A DNA stretch of 64,000 nucleotides. Source: Terriglobus tenax. Its GTDB lineage: Bacteria; Acidobacteriota; Terriglobia; Terriglobales; Acidobacteriaceae. The stretch lies in contig NZ_JAGSYA010000004.1 of NCBI RefSeq assembly GCF_025685395.1, positions 1,116,001-1,180,000 on the forward strand, read 5' to 3'. Within the stretch, counting starts at the first letter, position 1; the number at the start of each line of letters is the position of its first letter. The position numbers and the translations under genes are program-made. Below are positions 63,401 through 64,000 of this stretch, piece after piece. The notes below the pieces were generated by a model. The model did not search any database and was not told where the DNA came from. It saw nothing but the letters and a program-made list of their open reading frames with translations.

Positions 63401-64000
63401 TTACGGCACACGCAGCGGACGGAAGCCCTCAAACGGGAACAGGCCCGTCGGATACTCTTCGCTCGGCACCTGCGGCTTGAACAGGTAGCGGAAGAAGAAA
63501 CCGCCCGTGATGGTATTGAAGTTACTCGTATTGTTGCCGGTCAGAATGCCACCCACATACCAGTGGTCGGCAATGCGGTAGCTCATCTCGGAGTTCAGCG
63601 AGTAGTTCAGGCCCGTGCCCGTGTTCACCGGATACTCACCGCAGGTATGCGCCGCAATGGAGGGCAGCGTGCAACCCGAGTACGCTCCCGTCTGCAGCGA
63701 AACGTCCAGCGGATAGTACTTGGCGTAAGCCTCCTGGAACGTCTGAATACCGACTGCGCCGGCGATGGAGTAATGCCAGCTCGTGCCATAGTGGCCATTG
63801 AAGGTCACCGGCACCGCTCCCAGGAAGTACGCGTTCGGGCTGAAGTAGCCACCCATGCCGTACGTCATGTTGCGCTGGTTGTTGTCGTAGTGCGTTCCAT
63901 AGAAGCTGGCGCCAATATTCAGGCTGCCGTAACCGGGAATGTACTTGGCTAGCCAGTACGCACCGACTGAGCCTTCAAAGCGCTTGTTATCCAGCACGTG
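63401..64000 (-). CDS. Cellulose synthase operon protein C, C-terminal beta-barrel (partial)
   Basis: The frame is open to the window edge, so the N-terminus is missing. Visible are about 200 residues of the BcsC-type outer-membrane barrel: LNIGASFYGTHYDNNQ, MGGYFSPNAYFLGAVPVTF, YYPLDVSLQ, YRIADHWYVGGI and FFFRYLF. BcsC exports cellulose or modified cellulose through the outer membrane; its TPR part should be upstream. Whether bcsA and bcsB are next cannot be seen. The two DUF3857/transglutaminase genes follow it on the same strand. Confidence 0.9.
   Translation of the reverse strand, partial: HVLDNKRFEGSVGAYWLAKYIPGYGSLNIGASFYGTHYDNNQRNMTYGMGGYFSPNAYFLGAVPVTFNGHYGTSWHYSIAGAVGIQTFQEAYAKYYPLDVSLQTGAYSGCTLPSIAAHTCGEYPVNTGTGLNYSLNSEMSYRIADHWYVGGILTGNNTSNFNTITGGFFFRYLFKPQVPSEEYPTGLFPFEGFRPLRVP

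Overview
The window is GC-rich and densely coded, with genes on both strands. It looks like the chromosome of an Acidobacteriota, probably Terriglobia. The evidence is indirect: large carboxypeptidase-domain TonB receptors without a SusD partner, a giant NHL plus Ig-like surface protein, a secretin with TPR and cohesin-like ends beside pseudopilins ending in DVHS...DGS.YS.W, and REP-like hairpins starting TGTCATyyCG. No rRNA, tRNA, CRISPR array, prophage or transposase was seen, and no gene-free stretch exceeds 300 bases.

Region 1 (1-13.7 kb) holds a kdsB tail, frr, lipA, a mutY / cytochrome c / membrane protein operon, a Tat-exported glycoside hydrolase and a YdeI-like protein. A TonB receptor and a DtxR/MntR-type regulator diverge from a paired metal-box operator. 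A GDP-mannose unit follows (guanylyltransferase, phosphohexomutase, HAD phosphatase), with aspC upstream.

Region 2 (13.7-30.1 kb) has an unrecognised membrane protein with a probable double frameshift, then coaD, recA and nth. Next is a tightly overlapping heme operon (hemX-like, hemA, hemC, hemD, EamA transporter). After it come a MATE pump and the overlapping chain mutS - anmK - peptide-binding lipoprotein, then a beta-barrel protein on the other strand. Two interspersed repeats lie inside coding sequence here, in the anmK N-terminus and in the binding-protein signal peptide.

Region 3 (30.1-47.1 kb) is surface and envelope: the 1704-residue NHL/Ig protein, a glycan cluster (glucoamylase-like protein, GH39-like enzyme, large TonB receptor), signal peptidase I, a class A beta-lactamase-like hydrolase, an SLBB polysaccharide-export protein and a glycine-zipper lipoprotein.

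Region 4 (47.1-64 kb) holds engB, a type II secretion-like cluster (secretin, two pseudopilins, a urocanase-like Rossmann protein), smpB, pepA, a stand-alone response regulator, argS with a flippase-like partner, and a polytopic GT-C-like protein. It ends with a tandem pair of DUF3857/transglutaminase proteins, one lacking the catalytic Cys and His, downstream of the C-terminus of a BcsC-type cellulose exporter.

The most useful second looks are the paired metal box, the double frameshift, the repeats inside genes, the inverted repeat pair before argS, the tandem palindromes upstream of the giant surface protein, and the active/inactive transglutaminase pair.
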